A DNA stretch of 6,215 bases from Candidatus Bipolaricaulota bacterium (GCA_027021605.1 JALUUA010000299.1:1-6215), one strand, 5' to 3'. Counted from the first letter of the stretch, positions 1 through 6,151 are shown. The notes: generated from the letters alone by a model not told the origin. Translations and numbers: made by a program.

Positions 1-1
1 G

Positions 2-580
2 GCGTCGTGGAAGCTTCTTTCTATGGTCTCTGCCGTTGAAGAGGGATGGATCCTGCAGGGGGTGGACGAGGAGCTGGGGGCGGGGATGAAAGTGGATCTG
101 GTCTGGGTTAAAGAGGACCCGCAGTTAGCCGGAGGAGCTAGGGTGCTTGTGCTGACCCAGATCGCGGGTGAGGGGCGCCCGCAAGAGGTCGTCGAGTGGT
201 TAAAGGTCGCGTTGGACCGGATCGATTCGTTCCAGAACGCTGCCCGCGCCCAGCTGGCCGCCGTCGGCTACCTGTTCGAGAAGCCTCAGAACAACGCGAA
301 TCTGTCGGGAGTGATCGCGGAACTTCAAGCCCAATTCGGGGATACGTCGAATCCCATCGTGATCGCATGGACCGATGCGGGCGGAGAGGACCACGTTGTC
401 TGCGTAGGATGTAACGACCGATTTACGCTGGAAGATGCCAAGAGACCCGCCTGTCAACAGAAGGGCATCTGCGCGGGTATCGTCCAAACACCCGAAGAAT
501 TTCTCAGAGAGTATCCTCCCTCCCAAAGCTCCCAAACCTCCGGCGGTGGGATCATCGAGCCCGCGAGAGCCGGCGTCTGA
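2..580 (+). CDS. 3' part of a gene of unknown function, possibly a C39/papain-like cysteine peptidase (5' end outside window)
   Basis: The frame is open to the left edge: the codons before the first ATG (position 23) read ASWKLLS with no stop. ATG 23 has only a weak GGAA upstream, so the true start is probably outside the window. The visible protein is about 192 residues with no clear membrane segment. Counting from ATG 23, residues 111-132 (PIVIAW...GGEDHVVCVGCND) resemble the strand-His-strand segment of C39-like peptidases, where a hydrophobic strand ending in W/Y is followed by G-G-x-x-H-V-V-x-x-G-x-N/D. H124 would be the catalytic His. The ASWKLLSM segment at the edge resembles the helix that follows the catalytic Cys, which would lie just outside. 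The spacing of over 100 residues between them is long, so this assignment is tentative. Four further cysteines (C127, C130, C144, C150) could bind metal or form disulfides. The last 20 residues are Ser/Gly/Pro-rich and look disordered. It lies 80 nt before the beta-helix gene with no terminator between. The reading frame is fairly secure; the function is not. Confidence 0.65.
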   Translation, partial: ASWKLLSMVSAVEEGWILQGVDEELGAGMKVDLVWVKEDPQLAGGARVLVLTQIAGEGRPQEVVEWLKVALDRIDSFQNAARAQLAAVGYLFEKPQNNANLSGVIAELQAQFGDTSNPIVIAWTDAGGEDHVVCVGCNDRFTLEDAKRPACQQKGICAGIVQTPEEFLREYPPSQSSQTSGGGIIEPARAGV

Positions 581-642
581 GGTGATGCCTATTCGGGTCG
601 GTACGTACGTCTCCAGCGGTTGCGTTCGTCCAATCGTCTAGC

Positions 643-650
643 GAGGAGGT
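643..650 (+). promoter_or_regulatory. Shine-Dalgarno site for the beta-helix gene
   Basis: GAGGAGGT ends 10 nt before ATG 661. It fixes that start over ATG 653, which would be only 2 nt from the site and is closed by TGA after three codons. The 80-nt gap between the two genes shows no convincing -35/-10 pair and no terminator. It does contain the short palindrome ACGTACGT at 603-610, whose meaning is unknown. Confidence 0.6.
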
Positions 651-660
651 AGATGCAGAA

Positions 661-2088
661 ATGAGAACCGTAACCCCGGGCCTAAAGCTGAAAGCCCTCT
701 TGATCGCTCTAGGATCCCTGGGGTGGATCGTGTTGGTAGGGTTTGCGTACTCACCGCAGGCCCTCACCGTTTGCCCTGCAGGGTGTCCTCCCCCCTCGGT
801 TCAGCCGAAGATCGAGGTTCCCCATGCTAGGGGAAGCTCTGCCCCTCCCCTCTATCCCCCTACGGTCACCGTCTGCCCGGAAGGCCCCCCGGTCTGCGAC
901 TACGCCACCCTGGGGGAAGCGATCGCCGCAGCGGAGCCCTACACGCTCCTCGCCATCCGATCGGGGACCTACCCCGAAAACCTCGTCCTGGATAAGTCCC
1001 TCCGCCTCCGCGCGGAGCCGAACGCCAACGTAGAGGTCCGGGGCGTGGAGCCGGGGGTTCCCGTCTTGACCCTCGACGTCCAAGGCGAGATGCAGGTCTC
1101 CCTGGAGGGGATCACCTTCCGAGCCAGCCCGCCCTCCGGGCCGGTGACCGAGAACCCCCTAAGCTGCTTCCGCCCGGAGGCCGTCTGTTCCCCCGGGATC
1201 GTCGTTCGGGGAACGGGGTCGCTGAGCTGGGTGCTGCGGGATGCGGAGATCACGGGGGCGACCCGCGATGGGATCGCGTGTGCCGAGGAGCTGGAGCTGC
1301 GGGCGTTGCACGTGATCCTGGAGCGGGTTCGCCTGACCCGCAACCTCCTCAACGGGATTGCCTGGGGATGCGAGGGGGCCCGCGATGGGGTCCTGATCGT
1401 GCGGGAGAGCCTCGTGGCCCATAACAGCCTGGTGGGACTGATGCTGTTTGTGGAGGGAGAGGGCTCGTCGCATCGGGTGATCGTGGAGAGGAGCACCTTC
1501 TTGGGAAACTCGAAGGGCTTGATGGCGGATGGGAATCGGGTGGACTTGACCGTTCAAGACAGCATCTTTGCGCAGAACCGGGACTGGGGATTGGCAGCTC
1601 AATTCGACCGAGGCAGCTCGTTGCTCCTCCGATCGAGCCGATTCGCGTCAAACGGAGCGGGAATCGTTTTGAGAGGCATCATGCAGGGGGTAGAGGACTT
1701 AACGGAAGAGGACTTCGAGGCTGAGGCATTGGTCATAGAGGGTGTCCACGTTTGGGGGAATAAGTGGGGCATTAACGCAGGAGCAGGATGGCCCCTTCGG
1801 ATCCGTTCTTCGGTCATCGAGCAGAACGTTCAAGGGGTGGCAATCCGGTTGGCAGACCCATGGGTGGAACTGCAGGGGAACTGGATTCGCAGGAACCAAG
1901 AGTGGGGAGTTACCCTCTTTCGGGACACATGCGTTGAGGGAGGGTCTCCGCCGCATGCCTGGCTCCCGGTTGTGGTGCGCGGGGAGGGAAACCGCATAGA
2001 GGAGAACGGGCGGGGGGACCTCTGTCCCGAGGACTTCCCCTGGCCGGAGGACCTCGTAGCCCCCGATGCCGACGAAAGGGCGCCATGA
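661..2088 (+). CDS. Secreted right-handed parallel beta-helix (pectate-lyase-fold) repeat protein
   Basis: This is a 475-residue protein. Residues 1-9 are basic and polar, followed by a hydrophobic stretch at about 11-30 that acts as a signal peptide or N-terminal anchor. It is not a lipoprotein, because no lipobox precedes C38. A proline-rich linker runs to about 68. Residues 69-118 (TVTVCPEG..., YATLGEAIAAA, YPENLVL, SLRLRAE) are the typical opening of NosD/PbH1-type beta-helix proteins. From about 215 to 450, roughly nine coils of about 20-28 residues repeat a pattern of hydrophobic strand, x-N-x3-5-G-I/L/V, then hydrophobic strand; examples start near 217, 243, 271, 293, 319, 355, 378 and 401. 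Paired cysteines (C169/C176, C207/C237, C424/C455) may form disulfides outside the cytoplasm. No catalytic signature of a pectate lyase or pectinesterase is visible, so it may be a binding or surface protein rather than an enzyme. It overlaps uvrC by 4 bp (ATGA). The fold is secure; the ligand or substrate is unknown. Confidence 0.85.
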   Translation: MRTVTPGLKLKALLIALGSLGWIVLVGFAYSPQALTVCPAGCPPPSVQPKIEVPHARGSSAPPLYPPTVTVCPEGPPVCDYATLGEAIAAAEPYTLLAIRSGTYPENLVLDKSLRLRAEPNANVEVRGVEPGVPVLTLDVQGEMQVSLEGITFRASPPSGPVTENPLSCFRPEAVCSPGIVVRGTGSLSWVLRDAEITGATRDGIACAEELELRALHVILERVRLTRNLLNGIAWGCEGARDGVLIVRESLVAHNSLVGLMLFVEGEGSSHRVIVERSTFLGNSKGLMADGNRVDLTVQDSIFAQNRDWGLAAQFDRGSSLLLRSSRFASNGAGIVLRGIMQGVEDLTEEDFEAEALVIEGVHVWGNKWGINAGAGWPLRIRSSVIEQNVQGVAIRLADPWVELQGNWIRRNQEWGVTLFRDTCVEGGSPPHAWLPVVVRGEGNRIEENGRGDLCPEDFPWPEDLVAPDADERAP

Positions 2089-3962
2089 ACGCACCCCGAG
2101 AGGCGCTGCGCACCCGGGTGAGGGAACTCCCCGACGAGCCGGGGGTCTATCTGCTCAAAGACGCCCGGGGGCGCGTGATCTACGTGGGTAAGGCCGCTTC
2201 CCTGCGCAACCGGGTGCGCTCCTACTTCCAGTCCCCCAAGGCCCTGGACCCCAAGGCCCGGGCGCTGGTAAACGAGGTCGCAGACGTCGAGGTGATCGTC
2301 ACCGCCGACGAGCACGAGGCCCTCCTGCTGGAGGACACCCTCGTCAAGCGCCATCAGCCCCGCTACAACGTGCGCCTCCGGGACGACAAGCGCTACCCCT
2401 ATTTGAAGCTCACCGCGGAGCCCTTCCCGCGGCTGGTGCTCACCCGCCGGGTCGAGGGGGATGCCCAGAGGGGGGCCCGCTACTTCGGGCCGTACACGAA
2501 CGCGCGGGCGATGCGCGAGGCCCGGCGCGTGCTGCAGAAGCTCTTTCGCATTCGGACCTGTTCGCTTAAGATCCCACCCGACGGGGCCTCCGTAAGGAAG
2601 CGGCCCTGCTTGGACTATCACCTCGGGCTGTGCGACGCGCCCTGCGTGGGGGCCGTGAGCGTGGAAGAATATCGCCGCCTGGTGGACGAGGCGACGCTCT
2701 TTTTGCAGGGGCGGCACCGCGAACTCCTCCCCCAGCTCCGACGGGAGATGGAAGCCGCCTCCCGGCGCCTGGAATTCGAGCGGGCCGCCCGGATCCGCGA
2801 CCGCCTCCAAGCCCTGGAGCAGCTGCAGCGCTCCTGCAAGACCCGCGACCCCGCCCGCGGCGATCAAGACGCCCTCGGGATCGCCGCGCAGGGGGATCTA
2901 GGGGCCGTCGAGGTCCTGCAGATACGCAACGGCGTCTGGGTGGGGCGCGAGCGCTTCTCCCTGGCGCTCCCCCCCGAAAGCTCGCTAGAAGAAGCGCTGC
3001 TCGCGTTCCTCAAGCAGCGCTACGGCTCCGGCGCCTCCATCCCGAAGGAGATCCTGCTCCCCCGGGAGATCCCCCCCGAGGAGAGGGAGGGTGTCGAGGG
3101 CTGGCTGAGCGCCCGGCGCGGCTCCCGGGTCCATCTCAAGACGCCCAAGCGGGGACCGAAGGCCCGGCTCGTCCAGACGGCCCAACGGAATGCTCAGCTG
3201 GCCCTCGAGGAGGAGCTTCGCCGACGCCGCCTGCAGCGGGAACTCCAAGCCCATCAAGAGCCCCTGCGGGAGCTTCGGCGGGTCCTGGGGCTCCCCGAGG
3301 TCCCGCGGAGGATCGAGGGCTTCGACGTCTCCACCATCCAGGGCCGGGAGCCCGTGGCCTCGATGGTCGTCTTCGCGGACGGCGCACCCGAGAAGGGCGC
3401 CTACCGCCGCTTCGGGATTCGAGGTTTCGAGAAGCCGGACGACGTGGCGATGCTGGCCGAGGCGGTCCGCCGCCGCCTCGAGCGCGCCCTCGAGGTCGAT
3501 GAAAAATTCCTGCCGCTGCCCGACCTCCTGCTGCTGGACGGCGGGAAGGGACAGCTCCACGCCGCGCTCCAAGTCTTAAAGGAGCTGGGCCTGGAGATCC
3601 CCACCGTCGCGCTGGCCAAAGAAGAAGAGCTTTTGCACCTGCCGGGGCGCCCCCGCCCCTTGAGGCTCCCCGGGAGCTCCCCCGCGCTTCGGCTGCTCCA
3701 GCGGGTCCGCGACGAGGCCCACCGCTTTGCGCTGACTGCGCACCGGGCCCGGCGCACCCGGAGGGGCCTGCAATCCCTCTTGGACGAGATCCCCGGGATC
3801 GGCCCCCGGCGCAAGCGCGCCCTCCTGCGGCGATTCGGGTCGCTCAAGCAGCTGCGGGAGGCTTCCGTCGAGGAGCTTCGGGAGGCCGGGCTCCCCCGGG
3901 CGGTGGCCGAGCGCCTCCACCAAGCCCTGCGGGAGGTTGCACCGCCCTCCTCCCGCGCCTAA
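2085..3962 (+). CDS. uvrC: UvrC, excinuclease ABC subunit C
   Basis: UvrC is the dual-incision nuclease of nucleotide excision repair. It joins the UvrB-DNA complex in the cytoplasm and cuts on both sides of the lesion. All domains are present in 625 residues, a normal length. The GIY-YIG nuclease (about 13-100) has G20-V-Y22, Y33-V-G35, K36, R43, E83 and N95; the spacing of Y33/R43/E83/N95 matches that known for Thermotoga UvrC. C159, C175, C183 and C187 form the conserved four-cysteine cluster, reported to hold an Fe-S cluster in UvrC. The UVR motif that contacts UvrB lies at about 213-248. The RNase H-like nuclease follows with D414, D485 (in LLDGGKGQ) and H546 as the DDH catalytic set. 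The tandem helix-hairpin-helix domain is at about 563-618. ATG 2085 overlaps the upstream stop as ATGA, with GAAAGG at 2074-2079 serving as its Shine-Dalgarno, which suggests translational coupling. No key residue is missing. Confidence 0.97.
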   Translation: MNAPREALRTRVRELPDEPGVYLLKDARGRVIYVGKAASLRNRVRSYFQSPKALDPKARALVNEVADVEVIVTADEHEALLLEDTLVKRHQPRYNVRLRDDKRYPYLKLTAEPFPRLVLTRRVEGDAQRGARYFGPYTNARAMREARRVLQKLFRIRTCSLKIPPDGASVRKRPCLDYHLGLCDAPCVGAVSVEEYRRLVDEATLFLQGRHRELLPQLRREMEAASRRLEFERAARIRDRLQALEQLQRSCKTRDPARGDQDALGIAAQGDLGAVEVLQIRNGVWVGRERFSLALPPESSLEEALLAFLKQRYGSGASIPKEILLPREIPPEEREGVEGWLSARRGSRVHLKTPKRGPKARLVQTAQRNAQLALEEELRRRRLQRELQAHQEPLRELRRVLGLPEVPRRIEGFDVSTIQGREPVASMVVFADGAPEKGAYRRFGIRGFEKPDDVAMLAEAVRRRLERALEVDEKFLPLPDLLLLDGGKGQLHAALQVLKELGLEIPTVALAKEEELLHLPGRPRPLRLPGSSPALRLLQRVRDEAHRFALTAHRARRTRRGLQSLLDEIPGIGPRRKRALLRRFGSLKQLREASVEELREAGLPRAVAERLHQALREVAPPSSRA

Positions 3963-3972
3963 GATGGCCCCT

Positions 3973-3977
3973 GAGGG
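3973..3977 (+). promoter_or_regulatory. Shine-Dalgarno site that decides the start of the DUF4384-PEGA gene
   Basis: GAGGG lies directly against ATG 3978 (no spacer) but 6 nt before the in-frame ATG 3984. Normal spacing therefore favours 3984. The resulting protein begins MRIRSALRG, a cleaner signal-peptide n-region than MAMRIR. Confidence 0.55.
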
Positions 3978-3983
3978 ATGGCC

Positions 3984-5414
3984 ATGAGGATCCGAAGCGC
4001 GCTTCGCGGGATCGGGATGCTCATCGGAGCCCTTCTCTTGGGCCTGATCCTCCCCGGCGTCGGGCAGCCCGACGACGATGGGGAGAAAGTCGTCCCCCCG
4101 GTCGTGATCGTCCCCCCCTCCGAGAGCCGCCTGGAGGTCAAGATCTGGACGGATTTTCAGCTCTACGCGCCGGGCGAGCCCCTGCGGGTCTACCTCCGAA
4201 CCAATCGAGACGCGTACGTCTACGTCTACAACGTCAACCCCGTGGGCAAGGTGACGCTGCTGTTTCCCAACGCCTTCTCACCTAACCCTTTCTTGAAGGC
4301 GGGCGAGCACGTCCTGCCCGACAAGCCCGACTACAGCTTCGTGGTGGAGAAGCTCTACGGCGTGGAGACCCTCCAAGCCCTGGCGCTCCTCAAGCCCTTG
4401 CCCCTCCTGGAGGAACTGGCGGCCCAGAGCTTGGAGGAGGCCCCCTTCCCCCGGCTCAAGGGGAAGCCGGAGGAACTCAAGCCCCAGGTCGAAACGCTCC
4501 TCCAGATCACCGTGGAGCCGGACGAGTGGGCCGCCGACTGGGCGCAGTTCGTGGTGGGGCCCGCGGTGGCCCACCTGAGGATCACCAGCGAGCCCTCGGG
4601 AGCGCGGGTGCTCCTCAACGGCAAGGAGATGGGCACCACGCCCCTTACGCTCGACCTCGAGCCGGGGCAGTTCTTCCTCGTGCTGCGCAAGGAGGGCTAT
4701 CGCCCTTGGGTCAAGAGCCTCCAGTTGGGGAACCGCTCTTCCTACGAGTTCTCCGTCGCGCTGGAGCCCGACCCGAGCGCCCCGCCCGCGGCGGCCGCCG
4801 GGGAGGAAGCGCCGCCCTCCGCCTCTCCCCCCACCCCACCCCCAGGGGAGGAGTCCGGGGTCCCGGAGGGAGGGGCGGAGGCGACCCCGACTCCGACCCC
4901 AATTCGCCCCCGGGACCTCGTCCTGGGGATGAACGCGGGGCTCAACGCCGAGGGGATCGTCAGCTTAGGGGGGGAGTTAGGGCTTCTGCGCGGGCTGTTG
5001 GTGGGGTTCTCCGTCTCGCTCACGGGCGACGAGGACATCCCGGAGTACTTCGACGTCGGCGCGCCGGTGGAGTTCGAGCGCGAGGAGGTCTACAACCGGG
5101 GCCCGGAGACGGAGGCGTACCTCAAGCTCTCGCTCCCCCTGGGAAGCGCGGGGGTCTACGCCCAGCTGGCGGGCGGGGTGGCGGTCCAAGAGCGGGTGCA
5201 CATCGCCGTCCCGGGCGGCGTCATCATCGCCCCCGGGCTCTCCGCCCGCGCGGGTGCTCCCCAAGTGGAGATCCTGCCCAACGGCTACACCGAAACCCTA
5301 AGCTACCTTACGGCCTACGCGGGCGTGGCGCTCGCCCTAGGCGAGGAGGGCGCGCTCTCGGTGGGGTATCACACCCGCCGGGGCGGGGTGGTGGGCTTGA
5401 GCTTGCGCTTCTAG
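3984..5414 (+). CDS. Secreted DUF4384-PEGA protein with a C-terminal beta-barrel-like domain
   Basis: The protein has 476 residues from ATG 3984 (478 from ATG 3978; numbering here uses 3978). A signal peptide covers about 3-30, with basic residues, then the hydrophobic segment around MLIGALLLGLIL, and possible cleavage near GVG-QP. The DUF4384 domain is at about 50-180, with KIWTDFQLYAPGEPLRVYL, then DAYVYVYNVNPVGKVTLLFPN and later GVETLQALA, as expected for this family. The PEGA domain is at 198-262 (LRITSEPSGARVLLNGKEMGTTPL, ending in alternating strand residues). PEGA domains are surface or periplasmic ligand- or wall-associated modules. A Pro/Ala/Glu/Gly linker with TPTPTP runs from 264 to 310. 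From 311 to 478, alternating polar and hydrophobic strands with Gly turns end in GLSLRF. The terminal Phe matches the outer-membrane barrel assembly signal. This suggests a barrel in the outer membrane with the DUF4384/PEGA part exposed on one face. It follows uvrC by 21 nt and is probably cotranscribed with it. The two N-terminal domains are secure; the barrel is inferred from pattern. Confidence 0.88.
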   Translation: MRIRSALRGIGMLIGALLLGLILPGVGQPDDDGEKVVPPVVIVPPSESRLEVKIWTDFQLYAPGEPLRVYLRTNRDAYVYVYNVNPVGKVTLLFPNAFSPNPFLKAGEHVLPDKPDYSFVVEKLYGVETLQALALLKPLPLLEELAAQSLEEAPFPRLKGKPEELKPQVETLLQITVEPDEWAADWAQFVVGPAVAHLRITSEPSGARVLLNGKEMGTTPLTLDLEPGQFFLVLRKEGYRPWVKSLQLGNRSSYEFSVALEPDPSAPPAAAAGEEAPPSASPPTPPPGEESGVPEGGAEATPTPTPIRPRDLVLGMNAGLNAEGIVSLGGELGLLRGLLVGFSVSLTGDEDIPEYFDVGAPVEFEREEVYNRGPETEAYLKLSLPLGSAGVYAQLAGGVAVQERVHIAVPGGVIIAPGLSARAGAPQVEILPNGYTETLSYLTAYAGVALALGEEGALSVGYHTRRGGVVGLSLRF

Positions 5415-5504
5415 CGCTTCCGGCTCCTTCCCATGCCCTTCGGCGAAAGGGGGCTTCCACCGAATTTTCACCGGCCTTCCATTCCTTTTCCACGCCCCCG
5501 GACC

Positions 5505-5510
5505 TAGAAT
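5505..5510 (+). promoter_or_regulatory. -10 element (TAGAAT) of a candidate small-RNA promoter
   Basis: TAGAAT differs from TATAAT at one position and lies in the gap after the DUF4384-PEGA gene. With 17-nt spacing the -35 region would be at 5482-5487 (TTCCTT), a poor match to TTGACA. The same hexamer, TAGAAT, also sits before the Fur-family gene on the other strand. A start of transcription near 5517 would follow. The site is supported mainly by the terminator downstream and the absence of a protein gene between. Confidence 0.4.
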
Positions 5511-5534
5511 GACGATGAACTTGCTAGACATGTA

Positions 5535-5669
5535 GAGACCTCCTTAGAGCTGAGCAGCACCGACGGACGGACGGGAGAGGGTAGCAGGCCGGAGCCGGCC
5601 GAGGCCGAGGAGGCGCAGAGCGGAGAGCCGAGCCGGAGACCACCTCCTTACAGGTACACACCGAGCAGC
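5535..5669. repeat. Imperfect direct repeat pair centred on ACCTCCTTA
   Basis: Unit 1 (5535-5558) reads GAGACCTCCTTA, five spacer bases, then GAGCAGC. Unit 2 (5636-5669) reads GAGAC, two inserted bases, CCTCCTTA, a 12-base spacer, then GAGCAGC. The units are about 100 nt apart in the same orientation. Order and identity of the three blocks are kept while spacers differ, which points to an old duplication or to selection on the blocks. On the - strand each unit gives GCTGCTC followed by TAAGGAGGT. Confidence 0.6.
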
Positions 5670-5670
5670 G

Positions 5671-5708
5671 GAGCCGACCGGTCCTTCGAGGCCGGTCGGC
5701 TCCTTTTT
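5671..5708 (+). terminator. Strong intrinsic (Rho-independent) terminator
   Basis: An 11-bp perfect GC-rich stem is formed by GAGCCGACCGG (5671-5681) and CCGGTCGGCTC (5692-5702), with a 10-nt loop that can itself form C-G, C-G and T-A pairs. It is followed by C and five Ts (5704-5708). The T-tract is on the + strand side only, so termination is directional for + transcripts. It ends 8 nt before the stop codon of the convergent Fur-family gene. It lies about 256 nt after the last + strand stop, much further than usual for an operon terminator, which is part of the case for an independent RNA here. Confidence 0.9.
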
Positions 5709-5716
5709 GCGCTGGA

Positions 5717-6151
5717 CTATTCCCCGGAGCACTCCGGGCAGATCCCGAAGAGGAGGACCTGGTGGCTCGTGGGCCGGAACCCCCGTTCCTCGTAGACCTC
5801 GGCGATCCGCTCCTCCAGGGGGGCGTCGTGGAACTCGGCGATCCGGCCGCATCGGGTGCAGAGCAGGTGCTCGTGGTGGGGCCGGCCCAGGGCGGCCTCG
5901 TAGAGCGTCCGGTCGTTCCAGACGAACTTGCGGGCCAGGCCCGCCTGCACCAAGAGCTCCAGGGTCCGGTAGACGGTGGCCGGAGCGGCGGGGCTGCCCT
6001 CCTGGCGCAACCGATGCCCCAGGGTGGCCGCGTCCACGTGGCCGGGGGAGCGAAAGAGCGCCGCGGCGACCCGCTCGCGGGCCCGGGTGTCGTAGAGCCC
6101 TCGGGTCCTCAGATATTTGCGGAACAGCTCGAGGAAATCTTGCACCTCCAT
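5717..6151 (-). CDS. Fur-family metal-dependent transcriptional regulator
   Basis: The protein has 144 residues, the usual length for the Fur/Zur/PerR family, which are dimeric metal-sensing repressors. The N-terminal winged helix includes the recognition region at about 53-75 (SPAAPATVYRTLELLVQAGLA), with the family hallmark TVYRTL. The C-terminal dimerisation and metal domain has HHEH at 92-95 followed by LLCTRCGRIAEF. C98/C101 and C138/C141 (CPEC) are the two CxxC pairs of the structural zinc site. H38, E85, H92/H95, E113 or E114 and H130 are candidate sensory-site ligands. Sequence alone does not separate Fur from Zur, Mur or PerR, so no symbol is given. ATG 6151 has no Shine-Dalgarno nearby, but a TAGAAT hexamer ends 7 nt upstream, so the mRNA is probably leaderless. 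It is divergent from a + strand gene 35 bp away, a layout in which Fur proteins often control themselves and the neighbour (inference). Confidence 0.94.
   Translation of the reverse strand: MEVQDFLELFRKYLRTRGLYDTRARERVAAALFRSPGHVDAATLGHRLRQEGSPAAPATVYRTLELLVQAGLARKFVWNDRTLYEAALGRPHHEHLLCTRCGRIAEFHDAPLEERIAEVYEERGFRPTSHQVLLFGICPECSGE

Larger units (their letters stand above)
5517..5708 (+). ncRNA. Candidate small RNA with two anti-Shine-Dalgarno-like motifs
   Basis: This unit runs from the predicted start after TAGAAT to the T-tract of a strong terminator, about 190 nt in total. It has no + strand ORF of note; only a six-codon ORF, ATG 5515 to TAG, is visible. The sequence is mostly purine-rich (5561-5640), interrupted by two pyrimidine motifs ACCTCCTTA at 5538-5546 and 5642-5650. 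These are identical to the anti-Shine-Dalgarno 3' end of 16S rRNA and would pair with ribosome-binding sites of mRNAs. A single GAGGAGG at 5607-5613 can pair with either motif over 7 bp including one G-U. A hairpin GGCCG-GAGC-CGGCC lies at 5587-5600. It does not match what I know of tmRNA, RNase P RNA, SRP RNA or 6S RNA; the ends do not pair as in 6S. The alternative is that it is simply the long 3' UTR of the upstream operon. The function is unknown. Confidence 0.4.

Noticed and set aside
653..664. Mini-ORF (MQK) whose TGA overlaps the ATG of the beta-helix gene
   Set aside because: Its ATG is only 2 nt from the Shine-Dalgarno. The pattern arises because the gene starts ATGA, so chance is enough.
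1830..2867. 345-codon - strand ORF across the beta-helix/uvrC junction
   Set aside because: It lies antisense to two well-supported genes, has low-complexity composition and no recognisable domain. It is a by-product of high GC and few stops.
2630..3502. 290-codon + strand ORF inside uvrC in another frame
   Set aside because: Its translation is almost entirely Pro/Arg/Gly/Ala, typical of a shifted frame in GC-rich DNA, and uvrC is unambiguous here.
3964..3987. Seven-codon ORF (MAPEGWP) ending in ATGA at the DUF4384-PEGA start
   Set aside because: No ribosome-binding site of its own; the ATGA overlap is a chance result of the second codon starting with A.
4526..5512. 328-codon + strand ORF overlapping the DUF4384-PEGA gene
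   Set aside because: It is Gly/Arg/Pro-rich shifted-frame sequence. The real frame has recognised domains and a proper end.
5509..5537. Six- to eight-codon + strand leader-peptide-like ORF after the TAGAAT box
   Set aside because: No structural gene follows on the + strand for attenuation to control, and the box-to-ATG distance is shorter than in the two leaderless genes.
5517..5708. Segment considered as SRP RNA or 6S RNA because of its length and AGCAGC blocks
   Set aside because: The SRP core (GGTCAGG with a GGAA tetraloop) is absent. The 5' and 3' ends do not pair as 6S RNA requires; the 3' end is a self-contained terminator.
5544..5852. 102-codon - strand ORF over the end of the Fur-family gene and the terminator
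   Set aside because: It overlaps the C-terminus of the Fur-family gene out of frame and continues through the terminator hairpin; the composition is Arg/Pro-rich.
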